Assembly: GCA_016788565.1 (NCBI GenBank)
Contig: JAEUSP010000082.1
Coordinates: 1-38,972 of the forward strand
Source: Chlorobiota bacterium
GTDB lineage: Bacteria > Bacteroidota > Ignavibacteria > OLB7
Reading direction: 5' to 3'
DNA length: 38,972 bases
Of the stretch, positions 1 to 8,397 are shown in pieces; the stretch's first letter is position 1; every line of letters starts with the position of its first letter. Both the position numbers and the translations under genes were made by a program. The notes beneath the pieces were generated by a model. The model was not told the origin of the DNA. It ran no database searches and saw only the letters and a list, made by a program, of their open reading frames with translations.

Positions 1-645
1 GGCAACCACTTCAACGTGCGAAATTGGTGTTGCTGTTCCAATCCCCACTTTCCCGCTGGTGAACAACCCCGCGTAGTTGGTTGCCCCGCCTGAAGCCTCC
101 ACACTCAACCCTGTGGATGTTCCCGTCCCGTTGGCTGTGGCACGGATGGATAGGCCACCCGCGTTTGCGTTGGCACCACTTTCTGCGGCAATCCGTGCGC
201 CAAGCGCGGCCACACCCGAACCCAACCCACTGTACGCCACATCAAACAACCGGCTTCCAGAACCAGCCGTGCTTTGGGCTGTTGCTACGTTGTAGCGCAC
301 AAAGCTCCCCTGAACAAGCGTCACCGGATCAACCCACGCTGGCAATCCGCCGGAGAGTGACAGGATGGAGCCGTCGGCCCCAGCACCCAACCAACCTGTT
401 GCCCCTGTTCCGTTCGTTGTGAACAGCAATGCCCCCGTTCCGGGTCCGGTTGCCGGAAACTCCAGCGTGTAATTGCTGCTAATCCCACCCGCAGGACTAC
501 GAAGAGTAATGCGCTTGCTGGCGTTGTCTTGTAGCTGTATCCCAGGATTGAACGGGGCAGAGGTTTGCCCCAATGCTTCGCCGGCCAATCCCACCATGAT
601 GATGATTGCCGGAAAAAGCCGTGCGAGATGTTGCTGCTGCCTCAT
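1..645 (-). CDS. Secreted tail-fibre-like surface protein (C-terminus beyond window)
   Basis: The open frame runs leftwards from an ATG at 645 off the window edge (215 codons visible). It opens with a signal peptide (basic start, hydrophobic stretch, cleavage probably after 'ALGQ' near residue 27). The body is rich in Gly, Ala, Ser and Thr, with short beta-type repeats. Near the edge it has a 'GKVGIGTATP' motif, typical of Bacteroidota surface proteins that resemble phage tail-fibre or trimeric-adhesin stalks. It is the last of three similar secreted genes read leftwards (2573, 1534, 645). No catalytic motif is visible. I infer an exported structural or adhesive protein; the missing C-terminus could hold a chaperone or T9SS domain. 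Confidence 0.75.
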   Translation of the reverse strand, partial: MRQQQHLARLFPAIIIMVGLAGEALGQTSAPFNPGIQLQDNASKRITLRSPAGGISSNYTLEFPATGPGTGALLFTTNGTGATGWLGAGADGSILSLSGGLPAWVDPVTLVQGSFVRYNVATAQSTAGSGSRLFDVAYSGLGSGVAALGARIAAESGANANAGGLSIRATANGTGTSTGLSVEASGGATNYAGLFTSGKVGIGTATPISHVEVVA

Positions 646-731
646 GCTGTTGGTGCTGCCTGGTTTTAGGAATCCTGGTTCTGGAAATCGCGACAAAAAA
701 ATCTGCTCACTTGCCCATTGGCCGATTTACC

Positions 732-785
732 GGACTGATACCCTGCGGTTGAAGGAGACTGAGGAAATCCGCAGGGCATCAGTCC
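732..785 (-). terminator. Hairpin downstream of the 809-1534 gene
   Basis: Arms at 732-748 and 769-785 pair over 17 nt with one mismatch around a 20-nt loop, about 25 nt past the stop codon at 809. A T-run on the minus strand lies roughly 30 nt further on, too far for a classical intrinsic terminator. It could instead be an attenuating or RNA-stabilising stem between two co-transcribed surface-protein genes. Confidence 0.5.
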
Positions 786-808
786 ATGATGTTTTGTTCG
801 GGTTCGGC

Positions 809-1534
809 TTATGGGTTCATGCAGATGATGTTGGCGGTGCAGTTTGCTGGTGGCAAACCGTTCAGCACAAAATCAAAGGTATTGGCTCCGGTATTCACCC
901 CTGTCACCGTGGCCCAGTATTGGGTTGCGTCGGTTCCATTCTGCACCGTGATGGTAATCACCGACCCCGCCGCCAACGTAAATCCCGTTGGTGGAGTAAC
1001 GCCAGTGTAGGTGTCTTGCCCATCGGTCAGCCCAAAACGGCGTGCGTTGATGGTGTTGGCAATGTTGGCAGCAATCGTGATGGAGCCAGCCCCGTTTGTC
1101 ACGGTGACCCCTGCGCCCGCAGTAATTGTCCCCAAAGTGTATCCGGTCCCGTTGCCAATCAGAAGCTGGCCGTTGATTGGTGCGGTGGATAATCCCGTTC
1201 CACCGTTGCCAACGTTCAGTGTGCCGGTCACGTCGCCACCAGCGCCGTTTGCTGCCAGGTTTACCGCCCCCACCGCAACATCAAGAATGCCGCTGCCAAA
1301 CGTGATCCCTTTCAGCACGCCGGTGCTGCTTGGGCGGGCAAACCGCATGGTGGCGTTGCCGCCGTTGGCCGTTGTGTAATCCCCTTGGTTGGATTGTATG
1401 ATAAGGCCGTTCGAAGGGTTTGTCCCCCCGCCTTGTTGCAGCTTCACGCTGCTGAATGGTGTCTGTGCCGAAGTTGATAGCGTCAGTCCGATTAGGGCAA
1501 GTCCTAACCCTGCAACTGTTTTCATTGCGTTCAT
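809..1534 (-). CDS. Secreted tail-fibre-like surface protein, 241 aa
   Basis: A signal peptide is visible (MNAMKTVAGLGLALIGL, cleavage near 'TSAQ'). The rest is Gly/Thr/Asn-rich beta-repeat sequence, including 'LNVGNGGTGLSTAPINGQLL', which resembles the short repeats of phage tail fibres and Bacteroidota stalk proteins. The C-terminus contains two Cys ('ANCTANIICMNP') that could form a disulphide. The ATG at 1534 is preceded by AGAGGT at suitable spacing, so I prefer it to the in-frame ATG at 1525. It sits between two genes of the same style, suggesting a surface-protein cluster. The function beyond export and a fibrous structure is unknown. Confidence 0.78.
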   Translation of the reverse strand: MNAMKTVAGLGLALIGLTLSTSAQTPFSSVKLQQGGGTNPSNGLIIQSNQGDYTTANGGNATMRFARPSSTGVLKGITFGSGILDVAVGAVNLAANGAGGDVTGTLNVGNGGTGLSTAPINGQLLIGNGTGYTLGTITAGAGVTVTNGAGSITIAANIANTINARRFGLTDGQDTYTGVTPPTGFTLAAGSVITITVQNGTDATQYWATVTGVNTGANTFDFVLNGLPPANCTANIICMNP

Positions 1535-1658
1535 GGTGCGTACCTCTGTTGATTGTTATGTTGAACGTTGAGCTGTTTCGTAGCTCGTTTTCTGATGCCT
1601 GTACCTTGATGCTTTTACTCTATGCTGCCTCTACACAGGTAGAGCTTGATGCCGTGGG

Positions 1659-2573
1659 CTATTTATCAATCACATATTTCAGGCTTCCGGTGGCCGTTGG
1701 GTAGAATCCACCGAACGTCACAAGGAAGCCCACGCCGGGGGTGATGGAGGTGACCGATGCTGTGATGGTCTGGCCGCTGGGGTCGGAAATAGAGATTACA
1801 ACGTTTGCTCCGGCGGTCACTAACGGGTTGCTGACCGTTAGCGTGGTGGCTTCGAACGGAATCGGTTCCGTGCCAGAAATCCCCCCATCGAACGACACCC
1901 AGTTGGGTGCCCCCGGCGTTCCGGCGTTGTACTCAAACTGCTGCGTGGTGGTGTTGAACAGAATCAGCGATGTGGACGGCCCCGCGATGTTGTCGCGCTC
2001 GGTTGTGGTTACGCGGGGGAGCAACACGCCTTGCGAGGAGGAGGAGAAATCGGCAACTGCCGAAGGGTTTGGTGATGAAGTTCCAACGCCCAACGAGCCG
2101 TTTGGGGCAATGCGCATCCGCTCGATGTTGTTGCTGCGGAACACCAACGGCTGCGGGTCGGTGGTGCCAAGGAAGTTGATTGTGGGATTAGTCCCGCTGT
2201 TTCCGGTCAGCGACCAACCAACAGTGTTGATGTTGATCCCCGACAAAAAAGGGACCCAGTTCGGGGCCAGCGGCGTGCCAGCGTTGTACTCGAACTGATT
2301 AGCGGTTGTGTTAAAAATCAGGAGGGTGGTTGCTGGTTGGTAGATGGCATTCCGTTGGGCAACGGCCATGCGTGGCAACAGCAATCCGGCGTGGAAGGAG
2401 GTGAGGTCCAGCACTGCGGAGATGTCGGGGCGCAATGTTCCAACCCCCATGTGGCCGTAGATATCGGTCATTGGGCTTGGCGAAATACCGGGGGTGGGCT
2501 GCGCGGATGCGATGATGCTGGCAGCCCCCAACAGGAAGGGAACCAACCAGCGACGTTGTGCTGGAATCATCAT
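1659..2573 (-). CDS. Secreted repeat protein with two 'LLPR' stalk repeats, 304 aa
   Basis: A signal peptide covers roughly residues 1-24 (cleavage near 'IASAQ'). Two imperfect copies of a ~60-residue module follow. Each begins with an 'SAVLDLTS'- or 'SAVADFSS'-like strand, continues through 'GLLLPRM' or 'GVLLPRV', then 'LIFNTTANQFEYN' or 'LILFNTTTQQFEYN', and ends in 'AGTP..PNW'. This module is very common in Bacteroidota secreted proteins of tail-fibre type. A separate beta-rich C-terminal domain ends the protein. It is the first of the three secreted genes read leftwards and lies 45 bp after the zinc-ribbon gene. I infer a surface-exposed structural protein; no enzyme motif is visible. Confidence 0.78.
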   Translation of the reverse strand: MMIPAQRRWLVPFLLGAASIIASAQPTPGISPSPMTDIYGHMGVGTLRPDISAVLDLTSFHAGLLLPRMAVAQRNAIYQPATTLLIFNTTANQFEYNAGTPLAPNWVPFLSGININTVGWSLTGNSGTNPTINFLGTTDPQPLVFRSNNIERMRIAPNGSLGVGTSSPNPSAVADFSSSSQGVLLPRVTTTERDNIAGPSTSLILFNTTTQQFEYNAGTPGAPNWVSFDGGISGTEPIPFEATTLTVSNPLVTAGANVVISISDPSGQTITASVTSITPGVGFLVTFGGFYPTATGSLKYVIDK

Positions 2574-2618
2574 TGACGTTGCTGAAATGCCGGGTTCTAC
2601 CAGCCGATAGCGTCATCA

Positions 2619-2936
2619 TTATCGGCCAGTACGCCAATTCCAGAAAAGCCCCTTTCCCTCCCCTGCTCTGCATTCTTGCTCTGTGGCCGCTTGCTTGGAA
2701 CCCTCTTCTTGTTCGCCAAAGCATGTGGCGTGTAATCGCCCCTGCAATCGTACCCCACAAGCCGTACAGAACCATGCAATTGGATGCTCAATCACCGCAC
2801 CGCAACTGCACTCTGGTGGTTCGGTCTGGTGGTCGCACGCCAAACAGCGGCCAGTTTCGCCGAAGCTGACCAACTGCCCACATGCAGCACAGTACCGAAG
2901 GTTTTCAAACGCTGAAGAAGTAGATGGAGGGATCAC
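2619..2936 (-). CDS. Small double zinc-ribbon protein, 105 aa
   Basis: Eight cysteines are arranged as two putative zinc knuckle pairs: C16-x2-C19 with C31-x2-C34, and C43-x-C45 with C57-x2-C60. This is the pattern of double zinc-ribbon proteins. The C-terminal 40 residues are basic and of low complexity. The start is a GTG at 2936 with only a weak ribosome-binding site. The spacing of the cysteines makes chance unlikely despite the short length. The role is unknown; such ribbons often serve as nucleic-acid or protein-binding modules. It may be co-transcribed with the secreted genes downstream. Confidence 0.6.
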   Translation of the reverse strand: MIPPSTSSAFENLRYCAACGQLVSFGETGRCLACDHQTEPPECSCGAVIEHPIAWFCTACGVRLQGRLHATCFGEQEEGSKQAATEQECRAGEGKGLFWNWRTGR

Positions 2937-3342
2937 GGTTGCCTGAAGTATTTCTGCGGCGGCGGGTTAGGCCCTGTTCAATGTGGCAGTCATTCTCACG
3001 GCATCGTGATGCTCTCGCTGTACCTTGCTGGAATCTGCCGGACAAGGTAATGGCGGCCCGCACCAGCAATCGGGCGTGGCGCATCAGGGGCGATTACCAG
3101 CGCATCAGTTGCTTCATTCCCGCGCATCACTTCTGTTTTTTTTCAGATTCAGGCCACTAACCGAACAGCGTGCAAGCCCATAATTGGTCTTGCACGCTGT
3201 TGGAACCCCTTGCATATCTCCCTTCCACCAAAGGGCCTTTTGGCTCTTCCTTCTCGCGATTCTTTCAAGCCTTCTGGGGAACGGCGTTATATTGGCTCCG
3301 CGTAGCTTTCTCTCTACCAGCCTAATTTTTACTGCTGTGGCC
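2937..3342. other. Intergenic region between divergent genes
   Basis: About 400 bp between the leftward zinc-ribbon gene and the rightward beta-barrel gene. Open frames here are short and look like shadows. The only clear structure is the palindrome at 3164-3201. Promoters for both directions presumably lie here, but I cannot assign one by motif. Confidence 0.5.
3164..3201. promoter_or_regulatory. Perfect 13-bp inverted repeat
   Basis: Arms at 3164-3176 and 3189-3201 are perfectly complementary around a 12-nt loop. No T-run follows directly on either strand, so it is not a convincing terminator. It may be an operator or a 5'-leader hairpin of the beta-barrel gene that starts at 3343. Confidence 0.5.
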
Positions 3343-4143
3343 ATGAACCCATTTCGCTCGAGTATCACACTGATTGCTGCAATGCCGCTGCTGCTGGCGC
3401 AACCAACAACAGCGCAGCCTGCTGCCGCACCACCCGTTTCGGCCCCCTTCAACTCGGCATGGTTTGGGACCGTTGGGGCCGGGCTAACCGCCCACGATAA
3501 CGGCGCGTTCTCACGGCGGCTTGCCAGCTACGTGCCGCAAAAACCGGATGGTGAACCATACCTGTACCAGAATGATGAGTTCTCCGAAACCGGAACAATT
3601 TTGACTGCGGGTGGTGGATTCCTTTTTAACGAGCGATACCTGCTGGGGGGAAGTGCGGAGATGGTGAGCTACCCCGAATCGGAATCTATCATGCCCCCCG
3701 GCTCCCCTCGCGACCGCTACACACTTGGCGGAATCGGCGGCGGCGTGGACGTTGGCTACGCGCTGGTGAACGATGGCCAAACTCTGCTGTTCCCATATCT
3801 GCAAGCGGGCTACTACGGCTACACGCTTGAATATCACAACAACCAAACCGACTCACTCTCCTTCTTTGAAGGAAATCCCGTGGCACCGGGCGGGGTTGGC
3901 AGCTACGCCGGAGCCGCCCCGCGCGTGGCGTTGGGGCTTGGGCTGGTGCATTTTTTAGGGTCGGCAGAAAGTGACGGATCCAAAAGTGGATTGGTGATTG
4001 CGGCGCGGCTGACTTGGGGGGTGATGCCTTCGCGCCCGGCGTGGAAGCAGGATGGCGTGACGGTGAACAACGGAGGATTGACCCCTGCATGGAATGGAGT
4101 TTCGTTCAGCATCTCCGTTGGCGGCGGCGGCGGGGAACGATAG
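3343..4143 (+). CDS. Predicted outer-membrane beta-barrel protein, 266 aa
   Basis: I start the gene at ATG 3343, because it opens directly into a signal peptide (MNPFRSSITLIAAMPLLLAQ, cleavage near 'TTAQP'). A longer in-frame extension upstream looks non-coding. The mature part alternates Gly/aromatic-rich strands ('GTVGAGLTAH', 'ILTAGGGFLF', 'GGGVDVGYAL', 'LQAGYYGYTL', 'RVALGLGLVHFL', 'VIAARLTWGVM') with polar loops. It ends in a strand with a Gly tail. This is the pattern of a small OmpA/OmpW-like barrel of about eight strands. The function is unknown. It stands alone, with the convergent DinB-like gene 17 bp downstream. Confidence 0.72.
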   Translation: MNPFRSSITLIAAMPLLLAQPTTAQPAAAPPVSAPFNSAWFGTVGAGLTAHDNGAFSRRLASYVPQKPDGEPYLYQNDEFSETGTILTAGGGFLFNERYLLGGSAEMVSYPESESIMPPGSPRDRYTLGGIGGGVDVGYALVNDGQTLLFPYLQAGYYGYTLEYHNNQTDSLSFFEGNPVAPGGVGSYAGAAPRVALGLGLVHFLGSAESDGSKSGLVIAARLTWGVMPSRPAWKQDGVTVNNGGLTPAWNGVSFSISVGGGGGER

Positions 4144-4160
4144 CTACGGCAACCGCCCTG

Positions 4161-4811
4161 CTACCCAGAAATTTCTGCGAACCCACCCAACTTCATCACC
4201 CGCCTTGCTTGCGCAATGTGGCGACGCTCGTGGGCAAGGGTTGCGGCAAACCATGCCCCCAACGACAAGTTGAGTAACGGCATTGCCGGCGAGCGAACTT
4301 TCACCTTCTTTAAATCCACCCCGTTCGCGCTGCCGATTGCTTCGGCCAACCGCTGGTGGAACTGGCCGAACTCCACCGCCACCCGCTCCCCGATGTTGCT
4401 TGCCGATGGCACGTAGATCGGGAACGTCTTCACCTTCCTCGTTTCACCCTCATCCAGCGTCCGAGCAAACCAGCGGTTGATTGGGCCGTAGCGGAACGGG
4501 CCATCCGCAAACCGCCCTCTGGATCGTGCGTTGGCAATGGCTGGCTCAATCCGTTCCAGCAGCCGGGTTCCGGTCACGGTCAGATGATCCACACACTCCC
4601 CCACCGACCACTGCTCCGGCCCCGGCCGCCAGTTCAACTGCTCTTCGGTGATGTTCGCCAGCAAGGCATCAACCTGGCCGTCAATCGCGGCAAGCTGGTC
4701 AAGGTAGGATTGGAGTTCGGGAAGCAGATGTTGAGTAGGCATTGGGTAGTTGGTAATTGATAGTTGGGAAATCGGGATTGAGTTCACGCTGGAATAGCCA
4801 GCATTCAACAT
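4161..4811 (-). CDS. DinB/YfiT-like putative metalloenzyme
   Basis: The sequence reads as a four-helix DinB-superfamily protein. It has an early 'EQWSVGECVDHLTVTG' segment with the first His ligand and a late 'ATLAHERRHIAQARRV' segment with the second and third, the usual three-His metal site of YfiT/DinB_2 proteins. Members include thiol-dependent transferases and many uncharacterised proteins, so the substrate is unknown. Start choice is uncertain. The ATG at 4811 has a purine-rich AGGGGGAAAG just upstream, but its first 23 codons look like A+T-rich leader. The internal ATG at 4742 starts at the family's usual N-terminus without a ribosome-binding site. A second DinB-like gene lies at 26686-27234. 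Confidence 0.78.
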   Translation of the reverse strand: MLNAGYSSVNSIPISQLSITNYPMPTQHLLPELQSYLDQLAAIDGQVDALLANITEEQLNWRPGPEQWSVGECVDHLTVTGTRLLERIEPAIANARSRGRFADGPFRYGPINRWFARTLDEGETRKVKTFPIYVPSASNIGERVAVEFGQFHQRLAEAIGSANGVDLKKVKVRSPAMPLLNLSLGAWFAATLAHERRHIAQARRVMKLGGFAEISG

Positions 4812-4951
4812 TTCTTTCCCCCTTCCACCACTTTTCCGAAAAAAAAACTTTCTTCCGGTGATTGTTCATTTGGCCAAATGCTTAACTTTTGCCGCCTTTT
4901 CTTGTACGCCTCTGTTCCTTCCTTCAAGCACATCAAACCTCCGCAAACAAC

Positions 4952-7447
4952 ATGAAAGCAGTCATCATGGCAGGCGGGTTCGGCACACGGTTGCGTCCGC
5001 TTACTTGCAACGTACCCAAACCGATGGCATCAATGGCAAACCGCCCGATGATGCACCACATCGTCAACGTACTCACCGATCTTGGCATCCGTGAAATCGT
5101 CTCGCTGCTCTACTATCAACCGGAAGTCATCACGGCCTATTTCGGCAACGGGTCGGCGTTCGGGATTGATATGCACTACGTCCAGTCGGAAGCCGATTTT
5201 GGCACGGCGGGTTCGGTGCGCAACGCCCACGAATTTCTGGACGAACGGTTTATCATCATCAGCGGCGACGTGCTGACCGACATTGATTTGGCAAAAGCCA
5301 TCGCCTACCACGAAGAGAAAAACGCCCGCGCAACCATTGTTCTTACCCGCGTCCCCGACCCCCTTGCCTTTGGGGTGGTGATGACCAACGACGACGGCAA
5401 AATTACCCGCTTTTTGGAAAAACCACAGTGGGGGGAAGTCTTCAGCGACACGATCAACACCGGAATCTACATTCTGGAGCCGGAGGTGCTGGACCTGATC
5501 CCGTTCAAGCGGGATTACGATTTCTCCAAGGACCTGTTCCCGCAGATGCTTCGCGACGATTTGGGGCTGTTCGGCTACATCGCCGATGGCTACTGGCGCG
5601 ACATCGGCAACCTGAACGAGTACCAAACCGCACAGATGGATATCCTTGCCGGCCGCGTAAAAGTCCAGATTCCCGGAACACGGCTGGGCCATGTCTATAT
5701 GGGTGAGCAAAGCGTGGTGGCCGATGGCGTGACGTTCGACGGAACGGTGGTGCTGGGCGATGGAGTGACGGTGCAGACCGGCGCACATATCAGCAACTGC
5801 ATTCTTGGGGATGGATGCGAGGTGGAGTCGGGGGCGCGGCTTAGCAACACCGTCGTCTGGGAACGCTCCACAATCGGGGCCGGCGCGCTGCTTGCCGACG
5901 ACGTTATCTGCAACGATGTGGAGATTGGGCGGGATGTGGTGATTCACGAGAACGTGTTCATTGCCGACCGCTGCCGGATTGGCGATGGGGCGCGGCTTCT
6001 TTCCAACATCAAACTTTGGCCCGATAAAGAAGTGGAGTCGCGCGCAACCCTTTCCACCAGCATGGTCTGGGCCGACCGTTGGTCGCGGGCGTTGTTCACC
6101 GACGCACGGGTTAGCGGGTTATCGAACGTTGAGATGAACCCTGAGTTTGCCGCGAAATTAGGCTCGGCATTTGGTGCCTATGCTGGCAAAGGGCGAACCG
6201 TAGCAATCAGCCGCGATGCCGACAACGTTTCCCGAATGATTAACCGCGCCATGATTGCCGGGCTGATGTCCGCCGGGGTGCAGGTGAACGATCTTCAACG
6301 GCTTCCAATACCGATCACCCGAGCCGAGTTGTTGAACGGGAAACAGGCTGCCGGAGTCCACATCCGTAAATCCCCCCACGACCGCCGCAAAACCGACATC
6401 ATCTTCTTTGATGGCGACGGCAAGGATATGCCAACCGGAAAAGCCAAGTCTATCGAGCGGCTCTTCTTTGGCGAAGAATATGGCCGCGCCCGCCACGACG
6501 AAGTTGGAAGCATCTACTTCCCAGAACGGACCAACGAATCCTACCTTGCCCGCTTTCTGCAATCGTTGGACGAAACCGCAATCCGCGACGCACGGTTCAA
6601 GGTGGCGTTCGATTTCAGCTACGGCGTGGGATCAACGCTGATGCCAAATATCCTGAGCGCGCTAGGACCCGAGGTGGTCTCGCTGAACGCCTACTTGGAC
6701 CCCAGCCGGATGACCCGCGAGCGGGAAGAAATGATTGCAGCCGAGCAGAAACTGGGGGGGGTTGTCACCTCGTTGGGGTACGATTTTGGGTTTATCATTG
6801 ACCCCGGTGCCGAGCGGATCAACGTGGTATCGGAAACGGGGGAAGCGATTCATAACTACCGGCTTCTTTCCATCGTCACCAAGCTCTATCTGGAAGCACA
6901 CCAGGGGGAGGTGAAGAAAATTGCAGTCCCGATCCTTGCCTCGCGCGAGGTGGAGATGATTGCTGCGGATTACGGTGTTGAACTGGTTTATACCAAGAAC
7001 AACCACTCGGCAATGATGGATGCAACCAAGGACCCCGACATCAGCTTCGTTGGCGGGACACGCGGCGGGTTCATCTTCCCCCGCTTCCTGTTTTCGGTGG
7101 ATGGAATGTTTGCCGCTGCCAAAATCATGGAGATGTGCGCCCGCACCGGGATGACGATTGGCCAACTCCATGCCGAACTTCCCCGGCGTGCCGTTACCGA
7201 GCGCTCGGTGGAATGCCCGTGGGAAGTGAAAGGGCGGGTGATGCGCCACGCCATGCACCACAGCGAAGGGGAGCGGCGGATGCTGGTGGACGGCGTGAAG
7301 ATGTTCCTGGATGATGACTGGGTGATGTTGATTCCCGACAAAGAACGCCCCCTGTTCCACGTGGTGGCCGAAACCGACGAAGCCGAGCGTTCGGCCCAAC
7401 TTGCACAGCAGTACGAACGATTGGTGCGGGAATGGAAGGAGGGGTAA
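4952..7447 (+). CDS. Bifunctional mannose-1-phosphate guanylyltransferase / phosphomannomutase-like protein, 831 aa
   Basis: Three domains are visible. Residues 1 to ~235 are a sugar-phosphate nucleotidyltransferase with the 'AGGFGTRLRPLT' loop at 7-18 and 'PKPM' at 22-25. Residues ~245-370 are a left-handed beta-helix of hexapeptide repeats. Residues ~380-831 are a phosphohexomutase-like module. The fusion resembles known actinobacterial and cyanobacterial proteins thought to supply GDP-mannose or a related NDP-sugar for cell-surface glycans. The mutase part is unusual: the phosphoserine loop reads 'HIRKSPHD' (Ser474), the metal loop is 'DPGAER' (617-622) instead of DGD.DR, and the sugar-binding loop is 'GGTRGG' near 701 instead of GGE.SG. 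Mutase activity is therefore doubtful. The ATG at 4952 opens straight into the nucleotide-binding loop. A terminator follows at 7477. Confidence 0.88.
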   Translation: MKAVIMAGGFGTRLRPLTCNVPKPMASMANRPMMHHIVNVLTDLGIREIVSLLYYQPEVITAYFGNGSAFGIDMHYVQSEADFGTAGSVRNAHEFLDERFIIISGDVLTDIDLAKAIAYHEEKNARATIVLTRVPDPLAFGVVMTNDDGKITRFLEKPQWGEVFSDTINTGIYILEPEVLDLIPFKRDYDFSKDLFPQMLRDDLGLFGYIADGYWRDIGNLNEYQTAQMDILAGRVKVQIPGTRLGHVYMGEQSVVADGVTFDGTVVLGDGVTVQTGAHISNCILGDGCEVESGARLSNTVVWERSTIGAGALLADDVICNDVEIGRDVVIHENVFIADRCRIGDGARLLSNIKLWPDKEVESRATLSTSMVWADRWSRALFTDARVSGLSNVEMNPEFAAKLGSAFGAYAGKGRTVAISRDADNVSRMINRAMIAGLMSAGVQVNDLQRLPIPITRAELLNGKQAAGVHIRKSPHDRRKTDIIFFDGDGKDMPTGKAKSIERLFFGEEYGRARHDEVGSIYFPERTNESYLARFLQSLDETAIRDARFKVAFDFSYGVGSTLMPNILSALGPEVVSLNAYLDPSRMTREREEMIAAEQKLGGVVTSLGYDFGFIIDPGAERINVVSETGEAIHNYRLLSIVTKLYLEAHQGEVKKIAVPILASREVEMIAADYGVELVYTKNNHSAMMDATKDPDISFVGGTRGGFIFPRFLFSVDGMFAAAKIMEMCARTGMTIGQLHAELPRRAVTERSVECPWEVKGRVMRHAMHHSEGERRMLVDGVKMFLDDDWVMLIPDKERPLFHVVAETDEAERSAQLAQQYERLVREWKEG

Positions 7448-7476
7448 AAAACGCCGCTCAACCACAGAAATATCAC

Positions 7477-7507
7477 AAGTTCGGGGCGCGCCCCGAACTT
7501 TTTTTTG
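7477..7507 (+). terminator. Intrinsic terminator
   Basis: A perfect G+C-rich palindrome (left arm 7477-7487) is followed at once by about eight T residues, 30 bp after the stop of the nucleotidyltransferase gene. This is a textbook rho-independent terminator. Confidence 0.9.
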
Positions 7508-7796
7508 GGGGGGTGCTTGGTATCTCACAATCATTCTGCATTTTTGCAGCCGAATAGTAATCCACTCTCGCTCATCAACGGTGATGTGCGCCTGCTTCAA
7601 TAAAAAAGGTTGGCGTGACGGTTTTCGGGATAGTTAGAGGTGGTGATTTGTCAACCTTGCAGAAGCGGCTCATACACACGCACATAACAAGCACTGAGTC
7701 TTGGGGTCATTGTCTTCCCTACCGACAGTTTCCGTTGAAGCCACCGATCCTCCGCTTCGCAGCCTATTTCCCAGATTGGGAAGGAATGTTAGTTCC
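7508..7796. other. Long leader region of the RNA-binding protein gene
   Basis: About 290 bp without a convincing gene. It must hold the promoter and 5' leader of the RRM protein. I see no strong hairpin or known riboswitch pattern. A GGAAGGA ribosome-binding-like stretch lies at about 7779-7786. Confidence 0.4.
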
Positions 7797-8177
7797 ATGT
7801 CAATTAAGCTGTACGTAGGGAATCTCCCCTACAAAACCACAGGCGACGACCTGAGTGACCTGTTCTCGCAGGTTGGTGAAGTCCTCTCCGCTTCGGTTCT
7901 TGAAGACCGCGAAACCGGCCGCTCACGCGGGTTTGGTTTTGTGGAAATGGAAAACCGCGAAGCCGGAAACGAAGCAATCGAGCGTTTCAACAATGCCGAG
8001 TTCCAGGGCCGGAACCTTGTGGTGAACGAAGCCAAGCCACGCGAAGAGCGTAGCGGCGGCGGTGGCCGTGGGTTCGGTGGCGGCGGCGGACGCGGCGGGT
8101 TCGGCGGTGGCAATCGCGGTGGCGGTGGCTACGGCGGCGGAAACCGCGGCGGCGGCGGTGGCGGCGGACGCTGGTAA
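7797..8177 (+). CDS. Glycine-rich RRM RNA-binding protein, 126 aa
   Basis: A single RNA-recognition motif spans about residues 1-80, with RNP2 'LYVGNL' at 5-10 and RNP1 'RGFGFVEM' near 43-50. A tail of about 40 residues made almost wholly of Gly with Arg, Asn and Phe follows and ends 'GGRW'. This is the architecture of bacterial and plant-like glycine-rich RNA-binding proteins (the Rbp family), which bind single-stranded RNA, often in cold or stress responses. The in-frame upstream extension to 7701 is rejected because the family begins at '[10 protein letters not shown]'. Cold induction is an inference from the family and the long leader. Confidence 0.9.
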   Translation: MSIKLYVGNLPYKTTGDDLSDLFSQVGEVLSASVLEDRETGRSRGFGFVEMENREAGNEAIERFNNAEFQGRNLVVNEAKPREERSGGGGRGFGGGGGRGGFGGGNRGGGGYGGGNRGGGGGGGRW

Positions 8178-8210
8178 TCCCAGCCGAGCCACAACACACC
8201 GTGAAAGATC

Positions 8211-8242
8211 AAGCCCCGGCAGAGGAATATCTGCCGGGGCTT
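8211..8242 (+). terminator. Hairpin after the RRM gene
   Basis: A 12-bp perfect stem (8211-8222 with 8231-8242) and an 8-nt loop lie 33 bp after the stop codon. No clean T-run follows, so termination may be partial or assisted. Confidence 0.65.
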
Positions 8243-8319
8243 GCTGTTGCTACTTGTGGCTCATCTCAAGGTAGTGTGCGAAGGCGGGAAGCCGTAGAGG
8301 GGAGATCGGTGGCTTCTTG

Positions 8320-8380
8320 GTTCGGTGGCTCCGCTCATACTTCGACGTGGCTCAGCATGAGCGGAGGGCGACGTTCGATG
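8320..8380. repeat. REP-like palindromic repeat, copy 1
   Basis: This copy carries the shared core: 'CTCCGCTCAT' and 'ATGAGCGGAG' arms around an ~18-nt loop containing 'CTTCGAC', framed by 'TTCGGTGGC' on the left and 'GGGCGACGTTCG' on the right. Related copies occur at 19758, 19865, 19971, 28553 and 32587, always between genes. Confidence 0.8.
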
Positions 8381-8397
8381 AATTTTGCCCACTACCC

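Noticed and set aside
5030-5947. Long minus-strand frame antisense to the nucleotidyltransferase gene
   Set aside because: His/Val/Asp-rich shadow opposite a gene with clear catalytic motifs.
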